Translations under genes and position numbers: made by a program | Notes under the pieces: generated by a model | The model's database searches: none | The model's input: the letters and a program-made list of their open reading frames with translations, nothing else | Told to the model about the DNA's origin: nothing | In this document: positions 25,211-33,558 of the stretch, one piece after another | Layout: each line of letters opens with the position of its first letter | How positions within the stretch are numbered: position 1 is the first letter of the stretch | Assembly: GCA_035653595.1 (NCBI GenBank) | Contig: DASRBO010000130.1 | Coordinates: 46,922 to 110,921 of the forward strand | Length of the DNA: 64,000 bases | Direction of reading: 5' to 3' | Origin: DASRBO01 sp035653595 | Lineage (GTDB): Bacteria > Actinomycetota > Acidimicrobiia > Acidimicrobiales > JAJPHE01

Positions 25211-25810
25211 ATGGACCATGCTGCATGGGACGAGCGATACCGCAGTCGGGACTTCGTCTGGGGCGTAGAGCCGAACCGCTTCCTCGCCGAGGAGGCCATT
25301 GCCCTTCCGCCCGGACGAGCCCTCGACCTGGCCTGTGGTGAGGGACGCAATGCCCTCTGGCTGGCCGAGCAGGGCTGGACGGTGACAGGGGTGGACTTCT
25401 CCGGGGTCGCAGTCGACCGCGCCCGCTCGCTGGCGTCCGAGCGTGGCCTCGGGGTCGAGTGGGTCGTCGCCGACGTCGTCGAGTGGGAACCCCCGCCGGA
25501 GGCCTTCGACCTGGCGATCATCCTCTATCTCCACCTGCCGCCCGACCGGCGGCGTGCGGTCATCGGTCGCGCCCGGTCCGGGCTGGCCCCGGGCGGGACA
25601 TTGCTGGTCGTGGGCCACGACTCGACGAACATCACCGACGGCTACGGCGGGCCCCAGGACCCCGCCGTGCTCTACGGACCTGACGACCTCGTGGCCGACC
25701 TCGGCGGTCTGGCCATCGAGCGGGCCGAGCGGGTCACCCGCCAGGTGTCCGCCGACGGCGGAGACCGCACGGCCATCGACGTGCTCGTCCGAGCCAGACG
25801 GGGGTCGTGA
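25211..25810 (+). CDS. class I SAM-dependent methyltransferase (TehB-like)
   Basis: 199 aa, ATG 5 bp after the thioredoxin stop. Begins WDERYRSRDFVWGVEPNRFL, with SAM motif I ALDLACGEGRNALWLAEQG, then GVDFS. This N-terminal pattern is shared with TehB/thiopurine-type small-molecule methyltransferases that detoxify chalcogen oxyanions or thiols. In this operon it may methylate a soft nucleophile (inference). Overlaps the next gene by a few bases. Confidence 0.87.
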   Translation: MDHAAWDERYRSRDFVWGVEPNRFLAEEAIALPPGRALDLACGEGRNALWLAEQGWTVTGVDFSGVAVDRARSLASERGLGVEWVVADVVEWEPPPEAFDLAIILYLHLPPDRRRAVIGRARSGLAPGGTLLVVGHDSTNITDGYGGPQDPAVLYGPDDLVADLGGLAIERAERVTRQVSADGGDRTAIDVLVRARRGS

Positions 25811-26106
25811 TGCCCCCCGACCGCGACCGGCCGGGAATAGAGCTCCCCGAGGAGGTGGTGGAGGACCTCCGGCTCCGACTCCGTCGGATCGGCGGCCAGG
25901 TCGCTGGTATCGAGCGCATGCTCGGCGATGGTCGCGAGTGCCGCGACGTCCTCACCCAGATCTCCGCCGCGACCCGCGCCCTCGAGCAGGCCGGCTTCAA
26001 ATTGCTCTCCGCCGGGCTCGCCTACTGCCTGTCCAATCCGGAGCGGTCCGAAGCGGCCGGATACTCCCTCGAGGAGGTTGAGCGTCTCTTCCTCAAGCTC
26101 GCCTGA
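25810..26106 (+). CDS. CsoR/CstR-family metal- or persulfide-sensing repressor
   Basis: 98 aa from ATG 25810 (a GTG at 25807 is the alternative). DUF156 four-helix fold: RLRRIGGQVAGIERML, ECRDVLTQISAATRALEQAG, LLSAGLAYC. The ligand cysteines are C44 and C73, but the residue four before C73, His in Cu(I)-sensing CsoR, is Gly69. A Cys-only site is the pattern of CstR-type persulfide sensors. I therefore prefer a sulfur/redox sensor over copper. The predicted target is the palindrome at 24800-24813 of its own operon. Confidence 0.88.
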   Translation: MPPDRDRPGIELPEEVVEDLRLRLRRIGGQVAGIERMLGDGRECRDVLTQISAATRALEQAGFKLLSAGLAYCLSNPERSEAAGYSLEEVERLFLKLA

Positions 26107-26186
26107 GGCAGCCGGCCCGCGGGACGCTCAGGCCGTGGGCCGCTCCGGGGAAGTCACCGCGGAACGGCTCGACCTCGTGCCCTGGC

Positions 26187-27344
26187 TCAGCGCCGGGCGG
26201 CCCCCCTTCCGAACCGGTCGCGGAGCTGAGCGGCCACGTCGGCGGCCGAGGGCATGGCGGCAATCTCGTCGGCCAGACGCCGGCCGGCGTGCGCGGCCTC
26301 CCGGTCGGCCAGCAGCCCCATGACCTCCTGGCGGACCCGCTCGGCGGATAGCTCGTCGGGCCCGATGCTGGTACCGAGCCCCGCCTGCCGGACGAGCTCG
26401 CCGTTGATGAAGTTGTCGGCCCCCTGAGGAATGACGACCTGCGGAAGCCCGTGCGCCAAGGAGCCGTACATGGTGCCCGCTCCCCCGTGGTGCACCACGA
26501 CCGAGCAGTCGGGCAGGAGGTCGGCCTGGGGGATGAAGCGCTCGACCCTGGTGTTGGCCGGAACTGGCTCGAGGGCCGCCGGGTCCTGGCTGGAGCCCAC
26601 CGTCGCCACCACCTGGACGGCCTCCCCGGCCAGTCCGTCCAGCACGGCCCGGAACACGCGGGTGTTCCCCCCGAAGAAGGTGCCCATGGTGAGATACACC
26701 GTCGGCGGTGCGCTGGGCTTGGGACGGCGGAGGGGCATCGGCGCCGGCCGCATGAACACACCTTCGCCAGCCGGGGTCGACCGTGCCTCCAGCGAAGGTG
26801 GAGTGATGCGGATCGTCACCCCGGAGTAGAGGCCGGCGTGGCGAGGTGAGTCGAGGCCCAAGGACCGCCACAGGGGGGTGACGGCGTCGTTGACCAGCTC
26901 GATGACGTCCTCCGGGAGCATGGGGCCGATGAGGTGGTGGGCGAACGGGACGCCGAGGAAGGCGGCGGCAACCGGGCTGGCGAAGGCATACGTCTCGCCC
27001 AGGACGACGTCGGGCTGCAGTTGGCGACCGATCGAGATGACGTCGTCCACCATGTCGGGCGCGGCGATCTCCCCGAACAGCCGGGGGGCGAAGTAGTGGT
27101 TGATACGGCCGGGGGCGAGCCCGTCCCCGGGGTTGCCTCTGGTTCGCCCAACGAGGGCCCGGAACCACTCCTGCTCGGTGTGGCCGGCCGGCTGGTAGCG
27201 GGCTCCGAGCCCGGTCATTGCGGGGCCAGGGTCAGCTCCGCTGGCTACCACGACGTCGTCACCCTGACGGATCAGAGCCTCGACCAGGGGGATCAGGGGG
27301 TTGGTGTGCCCGGGGGCGGGGACGGCGACGACCAGTACCCGCAC
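26187..27344 (-). CDS. MGT/UGT-type glycosyltransferase (GT1)
   Basis: 385 aa GT-B fold. N-terminus MRVLVVAVPAPGHTNPLIPL is the acceptor domain. The donor-binding signature near residue 290-330 reads HHGGAGTMYGSLAHGLPQ with the closing QGADNFING. Related enzymes glycosylate macrolides, flavonoids or lipids. It follows the UvrA-like gene by 3 bp on the same strand, so it is operon-linked; drug inactivation or tailoring is a reasonable guess but not shown. Confidence 0.87.
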   Translation of the reverse strand: MRVLVVAVPAPGHTNPLIPLVEALIRQGDDVVVASGADPGPAMTGLGARYQPAGHTEQEWFRALVGRTRGNPGDGLAPGRINHYFAPRLFGEIAAPDMVDDVISIGRQLQPDVVLGETYAFASPVAAAFLGVPFAHHLIGPMLPEDVIELVNDAVTPLWRSLGLDSPRHAGLYSGVTIRITPPSLEARSTPAGEGVFMRPAPMPLRRPKPSAPPTVYLTMGTFFGGNTRVFRAVLDGLAGEAVQVVATVGSSQDPAALEPVPANTRVERFIPQADLLPDCSVVVHHGGAGTMYGSLAHGLPQVVIPQGADNFINGELVRQAGLGTSIGPDELSAERVRQEVMGLLADREAAHAGRRLADEIAAMPSAADVAAQLRDRFGRGAARR

Positions 27345-27347
27345 GGC

Positions 27348-29741
27348 TTACCGGGCTTCCCCCACGTAGGCGGCAAGGTGCTTGCCGGTCAGGGTCGAGG
27401 CGGCGGCGACCAGGTCGGCGGGCGTCCCCTCGAAGACGATCCGCCCGCCATCGTGGCCGGCGCCCGGTCCCAGGTCGATGATCCAGTCGGCGTGAGCCAT
27501 GACGGCCTGGTGGTGCTCGATGACGATGATCGACTTTCCAGCGTCCACCAATCGGTCGAGCAGACCGAGCAGCTGCTCTACATCAGCCAGGTGCAGTCCG
27601 CTGGTCGGCTCGTCGAGAACGTAGATGCCGCCCTTCTCTCCCATGTGGGTGGCCAGCTTCAGGCGCTGACGCTCGCCTCCGGACAGCGTGGTGAGGGGCT
27701 GTCCCAGGCTCAGATAGCCGAGGCCGACGTCCGCCAGGCGGCCGAGGATGGTCTGGGCGGCCGGGGTGCGGGACTTGCCGGACCCGAAGAACGCCTCGGC
27801 CTGGTTCACCGACATGGCCAGGACCTCGCTGATGTCCCGCCCGGCCAGTCGGTACTTGAGCACGGCGGGCTGGTATCGCTTGCCCTCGCAGTCCTCACAC
27901 ACCGTGGCCACCGCCGTCATCACCGCAAGGTCGGTGTAGATCACGCCGGCGCCGTTGCAGGTGGGACAGGCCCCCTCCGAGTTGGCGCTGAACAGCGCCG
28001 GCTTGACCCCGTTGGCCTTGGCGAAGGCCGACCGGATGGGATCGAGCAGGCCCGTGTAGGTGGCGGGGTTGCTCCGGCGGGAGCCCCGGGTCGGCGCCTG
28101 GTCGATCGACACCACATCGGCCCCGGAGGGCATCGAGCCGTAGAGGAGTGAGCTCTTGCCCGACCCGGCGACTCCGGTCACGACAACCAGGACCCCGAGC
28201 GGGATGTCGACGTTGACCTTGCGCAGATTGTTCGTCGTCGCCCCGCGTATCTGCAGAGTCCCCGTCGGCGTGCGTACGCTGTCCTTGAGTCCGGCACGGT
28301 CGTCGAGGTGACGGCCGGTGAGGGTGCCGGCGGCCCGCAGCGCCTCCGGGGTGCCTTCGAAGCAGACCGTGCCCCCCTCGGTGCCAGCGCCCGGACCGAG
28401 GTCCACCACGTGGTCGGCGATGGCGATCGTCTCAGGCTCGTGCTCGACCACCAAGACGGTGTTGCCCTTGTCCCGCAGCTGCAACAGGAGGTCGTTCATC
28501 CGCTGGATGTCGTGAGGATGCAGGCCGACAGTCGGTTCGTCGAAGACATAGGTGACATCGGTGAGGGCCGAGCCGAGGTGGCGGATCATCTTCGTGCGCT
28601 GCGCCTCTCCGCCCGACAGGGTGCCCGAAGGCCGGTCGAGGGAGAGATACCCCAGTCCGATCTCTACGAAGGAGTCGAGGGTGGCCTGGAGCGCCCCCAG
28701 CAGGGGGGCAACCGACGCCTCTTTCAGGGCGCGCATCCAGTCGGCCAGGTCACTGATTTGCATGCGGCACGCATCGGCGATGTTGATCCCCTTGATCTTC
28801 GACGAGCGGGCCCCTTCGTTGAGCCGAGTGCCTCCGCAATCGGGGCACGACGTGAAGGTCACCGCCCGCTCCACGAAGGCCCGGACGTGAGGCTGCATAG
28901 CCTCCTTGTCCTTGGACAACATCGACTTCTGGATCCGGAGAAGCAGACCCTCGTAGGTCATGTTGATGCCAGAGATCTTCATCCGGGTGGGCTCGTGGTG
29001 TAGGAAGTCGTGCAGCTCCTTCTTGGTGAACTTCCGGATCGGCTTGTCGGGGTCGATGAAGCCCGATGCGGCGTAGAGCCGGTAGTTCCAGCCTCCGGCC
29101 TGGTAGCCGGGGATGGTGATGGCGCCCTCCGAAAGCGACTTGGTGTCGTCGTAGAGCTGACCGAGGTCGATGTCGGTCACAGAACCCATCCCCTCGCACC
29201 GTGGGCACATGCCACCGGCGCGGGTGAAGGTCCTGGTGACGGTCTTGGCGCTTCCCCGCTCGACCGTTATCGCACCTCGGGCCCTGATGGACGGGACGTT
29301 GAAGGAGAAGGCGTTGGGGGGCCCGATGTAGGGCTTCCCGAGCCGGCTGAAGAGGATCCGCAGCATGGCGTTGGCATCGGTCACCGTGCCGACCGTCGAG
29401 CGGGAGTTCGGCCCCATCCGCTCCTGATCCACGATGATGGCGGTGGTGAGGTCCTCGAGCAGGTCGACCTCGGGCCGTGCGAGGCTCGGCATGAAGCCCT
29501 GGACGAAGGCGCTGTAGGTCTCGTTGATCAGGCGCTGCGACTCGGCAGCGATCGTGCTGAACACAAGGGAGCTCTTGCCCGAGCCCGAAACGCCGGTGAA
29601 GACGGTCAGGCGGCGCTTCGGGATCTCGACGTTGACGTCCTTGAGGTTGTTCTCGCGGGCTCCGTGGACCCGGATGACATCGTGGCTGTCGGCGGCCGGG
29701 CGCGGGGCCAGCTGCTTGGTCCTCCTGGTCGGCTGGCTCAT
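27348..29741 (-). CDS. UvrA-like ABC ATPase (UvrA2 class)
   Basis: 797 aa, against 940-1000 for housekeeping UvrA. Two ATPase halves: Walker A GVSGSGKSSLVF and GVAGSGKSSLLYG; signatures LSGGEAQRTKM and LSGGERQRLKL; D-loop regions FDEPTVGLHP and LDEPTSGLH. Zinc-finger Cys pairs are CPRCEGMG, CPDCGGTR, CPTCNGAG and CEDCEGKRY. The UvrB-interaction insertion is reduced, as in UvrA2 and DrrC-type proteins linked to resistance against DNA-binding drugs. Downstream of VOC and AraC genes and upstream of the glycosyltransferase, it looks like a detoxification operon. Confidence 0.9.
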   Translation of the reverse strand: MSQPTRRTKQLAPRPAADSHDVIRVHGARENNLKDVNVEIPKRRLTVFTGVSGSGKSSLVFSTIAAESQRLINETYSAFVQGFMPSLARPEVDLLEDLTTAIIVDQERMGPNSRSTVGTVTDANAMLRILFSRLGKPYIGPPNAFSFNVPSIRARGAITVERGSAKTVTRTFTRAGGMCPRCEGMGSVTDIDLGQLYDDTKSLSEGAITIPGYQAGGWNYRLYAASGFIDPDKPIRKFTKKELHDFLHHEPTRMKISGINMTYEGLLLRIQKSMLSKDKEAMQPHVRAFVERAVTFTSCPDCGGTRLNEGARSSKIKGINIADACRMQISDLADWMRALKEASVAPLLGALQATLDSFVEIGLGYLSLDRPSGTLSGGEAQRTKMIRHLGSALTDVTYVFDEPTVGLHPHDIQRMNDLLLQLRDKGNTVLVVEHEPETIAIADHVVDLGPGAGTEGGTVCFEGTPEALRAAGTLTGRHLDDRAGLKDSVRTPTGTLQIRGATTNNLRKVNVDIPLGVLVVVTGVAGSGKSSLLYGSMPSGADVVSIDQAPTRGSRRSNPATYTGLLDPIRSAFAKANGVKPALFSANSEGACPTCNGAGVIYTDLAVMTAVATVCEDCEGKRYQPAVLKYRLAGRDISEVLAMSVNQAEAFFGSGKSRTPAAQTILGRLADVGLGYLSLGQPLTTLSGGERQRLKLATHMGEKGGIYVLDEPTSGLHLADVEQLLGLLDRLVDAGKSIIVIEHHQAVMAHADWIIDLGPGAGHDGGRIVFEGTPADLVAAASTLTGKHLAAYVGEAR

Positions 29742-29757
29742 GGACCTCCGTCCGGGC

Positions 29758-30156
29758 TCAGGCCTGTGCGATGCGGACCAGGTTGCCGGACGGATCGCGG
29801 AAGGCGCAGTCTCGTACGCCCCAGGGCTGCGACGCCGGTTCCTGGAGGACCTCGGCCCCGGACGCCCGGACCTTCTCGAAGGTGGTGTCGAGATCGTCGG
29901 AGCGGAAGATCGCCGCCTGCAGCGACCCCTGGGTCACCAGCGCCAGCAGGGCATCGCCCTCGGTCTGGGAGCGGCCGCCGTGGGGCTGGAACAACACTAT
30001 GTCGACGTCCTGCTCGGGAGCTCCCACGGTGACCCAGCGGTAGCCCTCCGACGAGACATCCAGGCGCACCTCGAGGCCGAGGGCGTCCCGGTAGAAGCCG
30101 AGGGCGGCGTCGGGGTCGTGGACCGGGATGAACATTGCGGAGATTGTGACGGCCAT
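29758..30156 (-). CDS. VOC (glyoxalase/bleomycin-resistance) protein
   Basis: 132 aa from ATG 30156; a GTG at 30174 is possible. betaalphabetabetabeta repeats: FIPVHDPDAALGFYRDALGL and later GAEVLQEPASQPWGVRDCAF, then RDPSGNLVRI. Metal positions are plausible at His18-like and Glu near the end. Such proteins are often glutathione-independent lyases or drug binders. It is 16 bp upstream of the UvrA-like gene on the same strand. Confidence 0.87.
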   Translation of the reverse strand: MAVTISAMFIPVHDPDAALGFYRDALGLEVRLDVSSEGYRWVTVGAPEQDVDIVLFQPHGGRSQTEGDALLALVTQGSLQAAIFRSDDLDTTFEKVRASGAEVLQEPASQPWGVRDCAFRDPSGNLVRIAQA

Positions 30157-30271
30157 GGGGGTACGGTACGGCACCGCCCCGGGCGACTGCTTCTCCGATC
30201 CTGCTCGGACGCCGGGGCCCGCCTGCCTGTCCGCGCCGGCCGTGCCGAGGCGTCGGAAGCCGCTGCCTCGC

Positions 30272-30682
30272 TCAGGCCGGTGTCGCCACCCGACGGGGCC
30301 GGGTGGCGACCCTGCTGACGCAGGGGGGCACCCCTTCGAACTCGGAGTGGTCCCTGACTCGGTACTGCGAGGGGGTCTCGCCCACGATTTCGGAGAAGCG
30401 CGAGCTGAACGAGCCCAACGAGGTGCAACCCACGGCGAAGCATGCGTTGGTCACCGAGGCCCCCTGACGCAGAAGGGCCTTGGCCCGTTCGATCCTCCGG
30501 GTCATCAGATACGAGTAGGGAGTCTCCCCGTAGGCGGCGCGGAACTTGCGGGAGAAGTGGGCCGGCGACATGAGCGCCGCCCGGGCCATGGCTGGGACGT
30601 CGAGCGGCTCGGCATACCCACGATCTATGAGATCCCGAGCCCGGCGGAGGTGCGCCAGGTCAGCGAGCTCCTCGGGGGTCAC
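30272..30682 (-). CDS. AraC family transcriptional regulator (HTH domain only)
   Basis: 136 aa from GTG 30682; a GTG at 30727 is an alternative. I prefer 30682 because TTGACC and CATACG promoter elements lie in the upstream segment and would give a leaderless message. It contains both AraC helix-turn-helices: DVPAMARAALMSPAHFSRKF and the second, ACFAVGCTSLGSFSSRF, with GETPSQYR. No separate ligand domain. It precedes the VOC/UvrA-like/GT genes on the same strand and is their likely regulator. Confidence 0.82.
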   Translation of the reverse strand: MTPEELADLAHLRRARDLIDRGYAEPLDVPAMARAALMSPAHFSRKFRAAYGETPYSYLMTRRIERAKALLRQGASVTNACFAVGCTSLGSFSSRFSEIVGETPSQYRVRDHSEFEGVPPCVSRVATRPRRVATPA

Positions 30683-30763
30683 GGGGGGGACCGTATGTCG
30701 GGCCCGGAGACGGGTCAAGCAAGGCACCGCCCCGGCGCCCGGGTCAGGGCGACAGTGCCGGCA

Positions 30764-30793
30764 CCTACGCCGGCCGCGAGCGGCCGGCGTAGG
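30764..30793 (-). terminator. strong hairpin downstream of mscL
   Basis: CCTACGCCGGCC, 6-nt loop, GGCCGGCGTAGG: a perfect 12-bp stem between the mscL stop and the AraC start. It separates the two minus-strand transcription units. Confidence 0.7.
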
Positions 30794-30848
30794 GAGGCCG
30801 GGAAGGGGGTGGAAGCGGCTCCCAGCAGGCGTCGTGGCCCGCGTCCAT

Positions 30849-31268
30849 TCAAGCGGCTACGGGGCGCAGCTCGCTCTCGCAGTACTTGCACTTGGTGGCG
30901 GCCAGGGGGATGTCGGTGGCCAGGCAGTTGGGGCAGGTCTTGCTCGGAGGTGCCTCGCCGAAGACCTCCTTGCCGCGCTTCTTCATGTAGGCCCGATAGG
31001 GCATAACGATCAGGAAGTAGATGACCGCCATGAAGATCACGAAGTAGATCAGCGCCGCCAGGAACGCGCCGATGTCGATCCGCTGGCCATTGATCGTCCA
31101 GCCCAGACCCTTGCCGCCGGCGCCGCCACCAGCGGCGGCGTTGACCAGCGGAGTGATGACGCTGTCAGTGAAGGACTTGATGAGCGTGCTGAAGGCCAGC
31201 GCCACCACCAGGCCGACGGCGATCACGATCAACTCGCCCTGCATGAAGAAGTTCTTGAAACCCTTCAA
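30849..31268 (-). CDS. mscL: MscL large-conductance mechanosensitive channel with C-terminal zinc ribbon
   Basis: 139 aa. Residues 1-100 are MscL: KGFKNFFMQGELIVIAVGLV (TM1), FTDSVITPLV, a Gly-rich periplasmic loop (AAAGGGAGGKGLG), and TM2 within FLAALIYFVIFMAVIYFLIV. The channel opens under membrane tension to release osmolytes. Residues 112-130 add a CPNC-x11-CKYC zinc ribbon where MscL normally has only a short helical bundle tail. This fusion is unusual; it may sense metal or redox state or bind a partner. Confidence 0.9.
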   Translation of the reverse strand: MKGFKNFFMQGELIVIAVGLVVALAFSTLIKSFTDSVITPLVNAAAGGGAGGKGLGWTINGQRIDIGAFLAALIYFVIFMAVIYFLIVMPYRAYMKKRGKEVFGEAPPSKTCPNCLATDIPLAATKCKYCESELRPVAA

Positions 31269-31480
31269 TTCCGCACTCTCCTCTCGACCCGCGCCAGCGG
31301 GGTGCCCCCTCGGGGCGACGCCAAGCCGGCCAAGGCCGCCGGAACGGGCGGCCCCGGCGCCGCTCGGCGAGGCAGAGGCGCCTGGCGGGATCCGACACTC
31401 TGTCGGTCAGCGACGACTGGAGGTCGTCATGACCACTGTCCTTGTCGGTCCGCCCGTCCGCCAGGGGCGAAGGTCCTTAC

Positions 31481-32524
31481 TCAGTGGAGGGCACGGGCAA
31501 TCTGCGGGAGGGCCCAGTGCAGATCCGCCTGCCAGTAAGGCCAGCCGTGGTAGCCGCCCGTGTAGAAGCGGTCGGAGTGCGCCACCCCGGCAGCGTCGAG
31601 GGCCCGCACCAGGGACAGGTTCATCTGGAAGATGCCGTTCTCGAGGAAGTAGTCGCCCGGATCGGCCGGGGCGTCCCCCTGGGGCCCGCCGGGGGTCCCG
31701 GTACCCGAGGCCAGCAGGATGGTGACCCCCTTGAGCTTGGCCGCCAGGCTGGTCGGGTTGTGGGCGGCCCACACCGCCTGGTCCGCGCTCTGGTCCCCCC
31801 AGATCTGGGAGTCGGGCGTCCCGTAGCGGTCGTGAAGCTCGGCGAACGCCACCCCGGAGGCGGGTGCGCCATAGAGGGTGTCCACCGCGCCCGAGAAGCT
31901 CGCCGCCGCCCGGAACATTCCCGGGTGGCGGGCGGCCAGGGACAGAGCGCCGAAGCCGCCCATGGAGTTGCCGGCCACGGCCAGATCGCGGGCGAGGGTG
32001 CGGAAGTGGGAGTTGATGTAGGAAGGAAGGACGGATGTCTCGTAGGTCTCCCACTGGTAGGAGCCGTCTCGCCAGTCCGAGTACCACCCCGCCTGGGGCC
32101 CGTGCCCGGCATCGGGCATGACCACGATGATCTGGTAGCTGGCCGCCACCCGGGCGAGGTCGGTCTGGGCCAACCACGAGCGGTAGGTGTCACCGGTGCC
32201 GTGCAGCAGGTAGAGGACCGGAAACCGCTCGCCTGCTCGGCAGTACCGGCTGGGCAGGAGCACCTCGACGTGGTTGTCGGTGATGCGCAGCCCCGCCGAC
32301 GTGGGGACCCGGACCGTCAGCTGCTCCGGCTCGGCCGATGCGCACCTCACCGCAGGACCCGGGGCCCGGTCGTGGCTACGGCCCCTACCTGGCGCGGCGG
32401 TCGCCGGCGCCGCCAGCGCCATGATCGCCAAGGCGGCCATCACCCGGAGCCAACGCCGTCGGGTCGGCCTTCCGCTGCGCTCGGCGCGCTGGTGACCGCT
32501 CGACGCGGCCGCCCTCCGATTCAC
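31481..32524 (-). CDS. secreted esterase of the antigen-85/esterase D type
   Basis: 347 aa from GTG 32524. Signal peptide: basic RRRWLR then VMAALAIMALAAPATAAPG. The mature alpha/beta-hydrolase contains VLYLLHGTGD, nucleophile elbow AGNSMGGFGAL, and catalytic His in GGYHGWPYW. Similar to S-formylglutathione hydrolase/mycolyltransferase-like PF00756 esterases. The oxyanion and acyl specificity cannot be predicted. Possibly cell-wall or lipid related. Confidence 0.87.
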   Translation of the reverse strand: MNRRAAASSGHQRAERSGRPTRRRWLRVMAALAIMALAAPATAAPGRGRSHDRAPGPAVRCASAEPEQLTVRVPTSAGLRITDNHVEVLLPSRYCRAGERFPVLYLLHGTGDTYRSWLAQTDLARVAASYQIIVVMPDAGHGPQAGWYSDWRDGSYQWETYETSVLPSYINSHFRTLARDLAVAGNSMGGFGALSLAARHPGMFRAAASFSGAVDTLYGAPASGVAFAELHDRYGTPDSQIWGDQSADQAVWAAHNPTSLAAKLKGVTILLASGTGTPGGPQGDAPADPGDYFLENGIFQMNLSLVRALDAAGVAHSDRFYTGGYHGWPYWQADLHWALPQIARALH

Positions 32525-32654
32525 CGTTCCATCACCGCCTGTGCTCGCCCGAACGTGGGACTTATTTCGGCCTCGGCGCCGGTGGTTCCTTGCACCCACC
32601 GGAATCGCTCATCGGGCGGTGAGCAGCGGCCGGGTACGGCCATAGGATCGGTGC

Positions 32655-33536
32655 ATGATCGAGCGGATGCCCTTCGGCCGGACCGGGCACGCCAGCAGCC
32701 GGGTGATCTTCGGAGCGGCCGCCCTGGGGCGGGTGCGCCAGGAGAAGGCCGACGAGGCCCTCGAGGTGCTGCTGCGGCACGGGGTCAACCACCTCGACAC
32801 CGCCGCTTCCTACGGTGACTCCGAGCTGCGCCTGGCCCCCTGGCTGGCCCGGCGCCGCGACGAGTTCTTCCTGGCCACCAAGACCGGCGAACGGGACGGC
32901 GCCGGCGCCAGGGCCAGCCTCGAGCGGTCGCTGCAGCGCCTGGGGGTCGACCACGTCGACCTGATCCAGCTCCACAACCTCGTGGAGGAGGACGAGTGGG
33001 AGACGGCCCACGGTGCCGGAGGGGCGGTGGAGGCCCTGGTGGCGGCGCGGGAGGAGGGCCTGACCCGCTTCATCGGGGTCACCGGGCACGGGCTGCGCAT
33101 TGCCGGCATGCACCGGCGCAGCCTCGAGCGCTTCGATTTCGACTCGGTGCTGTTCCCCTACAGCTTCGTGCTGATGTCAAACCCCGACTACCGCGCCGAG
33201 GTCGACACGCTGCTGTCGCTGTGCGCCGAGCGCCAGGTGGCGGCCCAGACCATCAAGTCGGTCGCCCGTCGCCGATGGGACGAAGCGTCGACCGGCCCCC
33301 GCTTCAGCTGGTACGAGCCGCTGCCCGACGACGGGGCCGTGGCCCGGGCGGTGGGCTTCGTGCTCGCCAATCCGCAGGTCTTCCTCAACACCTCCAGCGA
33401 CCTGCGCCTCCTCGAGCCCACCCTCGCCGCCGCCGAGGGTCCGGCCACGGCTCCGGACGAGACCCTCCTCGAGGCCGACGTCCGGCGTCTCGAGGTGAGC
33501 CCCATCTTCGACGGGGCCGAGCTGGAGCGGATCTGA
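32655..33536 (+). CDS. aldo/keto reductase
   Basis: 293 aa TIM barrel. Catalytic tetrad visible: Asp and Tyr in LDTAASYGDSE, Lys in LATKTGER, His in LIQLHNL. Begins MPFGRTGHASSRVIFGAAAL, the usual start of plant/YajO-type AKRs. NADPH-dependent; substrate unknown. Divergent from the secreted esterase. Confidence 0.9.
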   Translation: MIERMPFGRTGHASSRVIFGAAALGRVRQEKADEALEVLLRHGVNHLDTAASYGDSELRLAPWLARRRDEFFLATKTGERDGAGARASLERSLQRLGVDHVDLIQLHNLVEEDEWETAHGAGGAVEALVAAREEGLTRFIGVTGHGLRIAGMHRRSLERFDFDSVLFPYSFVLMSNPDYRAEVDTLLSLCAERQVAAQTIKSVARRRWDEASTGPRFSWYEPLPDDGAVARAVGFVLANPQVFLNTSSDLRLLEPTLAAAEGPATAPDETLLEADVRRLEVSPIFDGAELERI

Positions 33537-33558
33537 CCCAGGGGGCCGCCCGGCTCCC

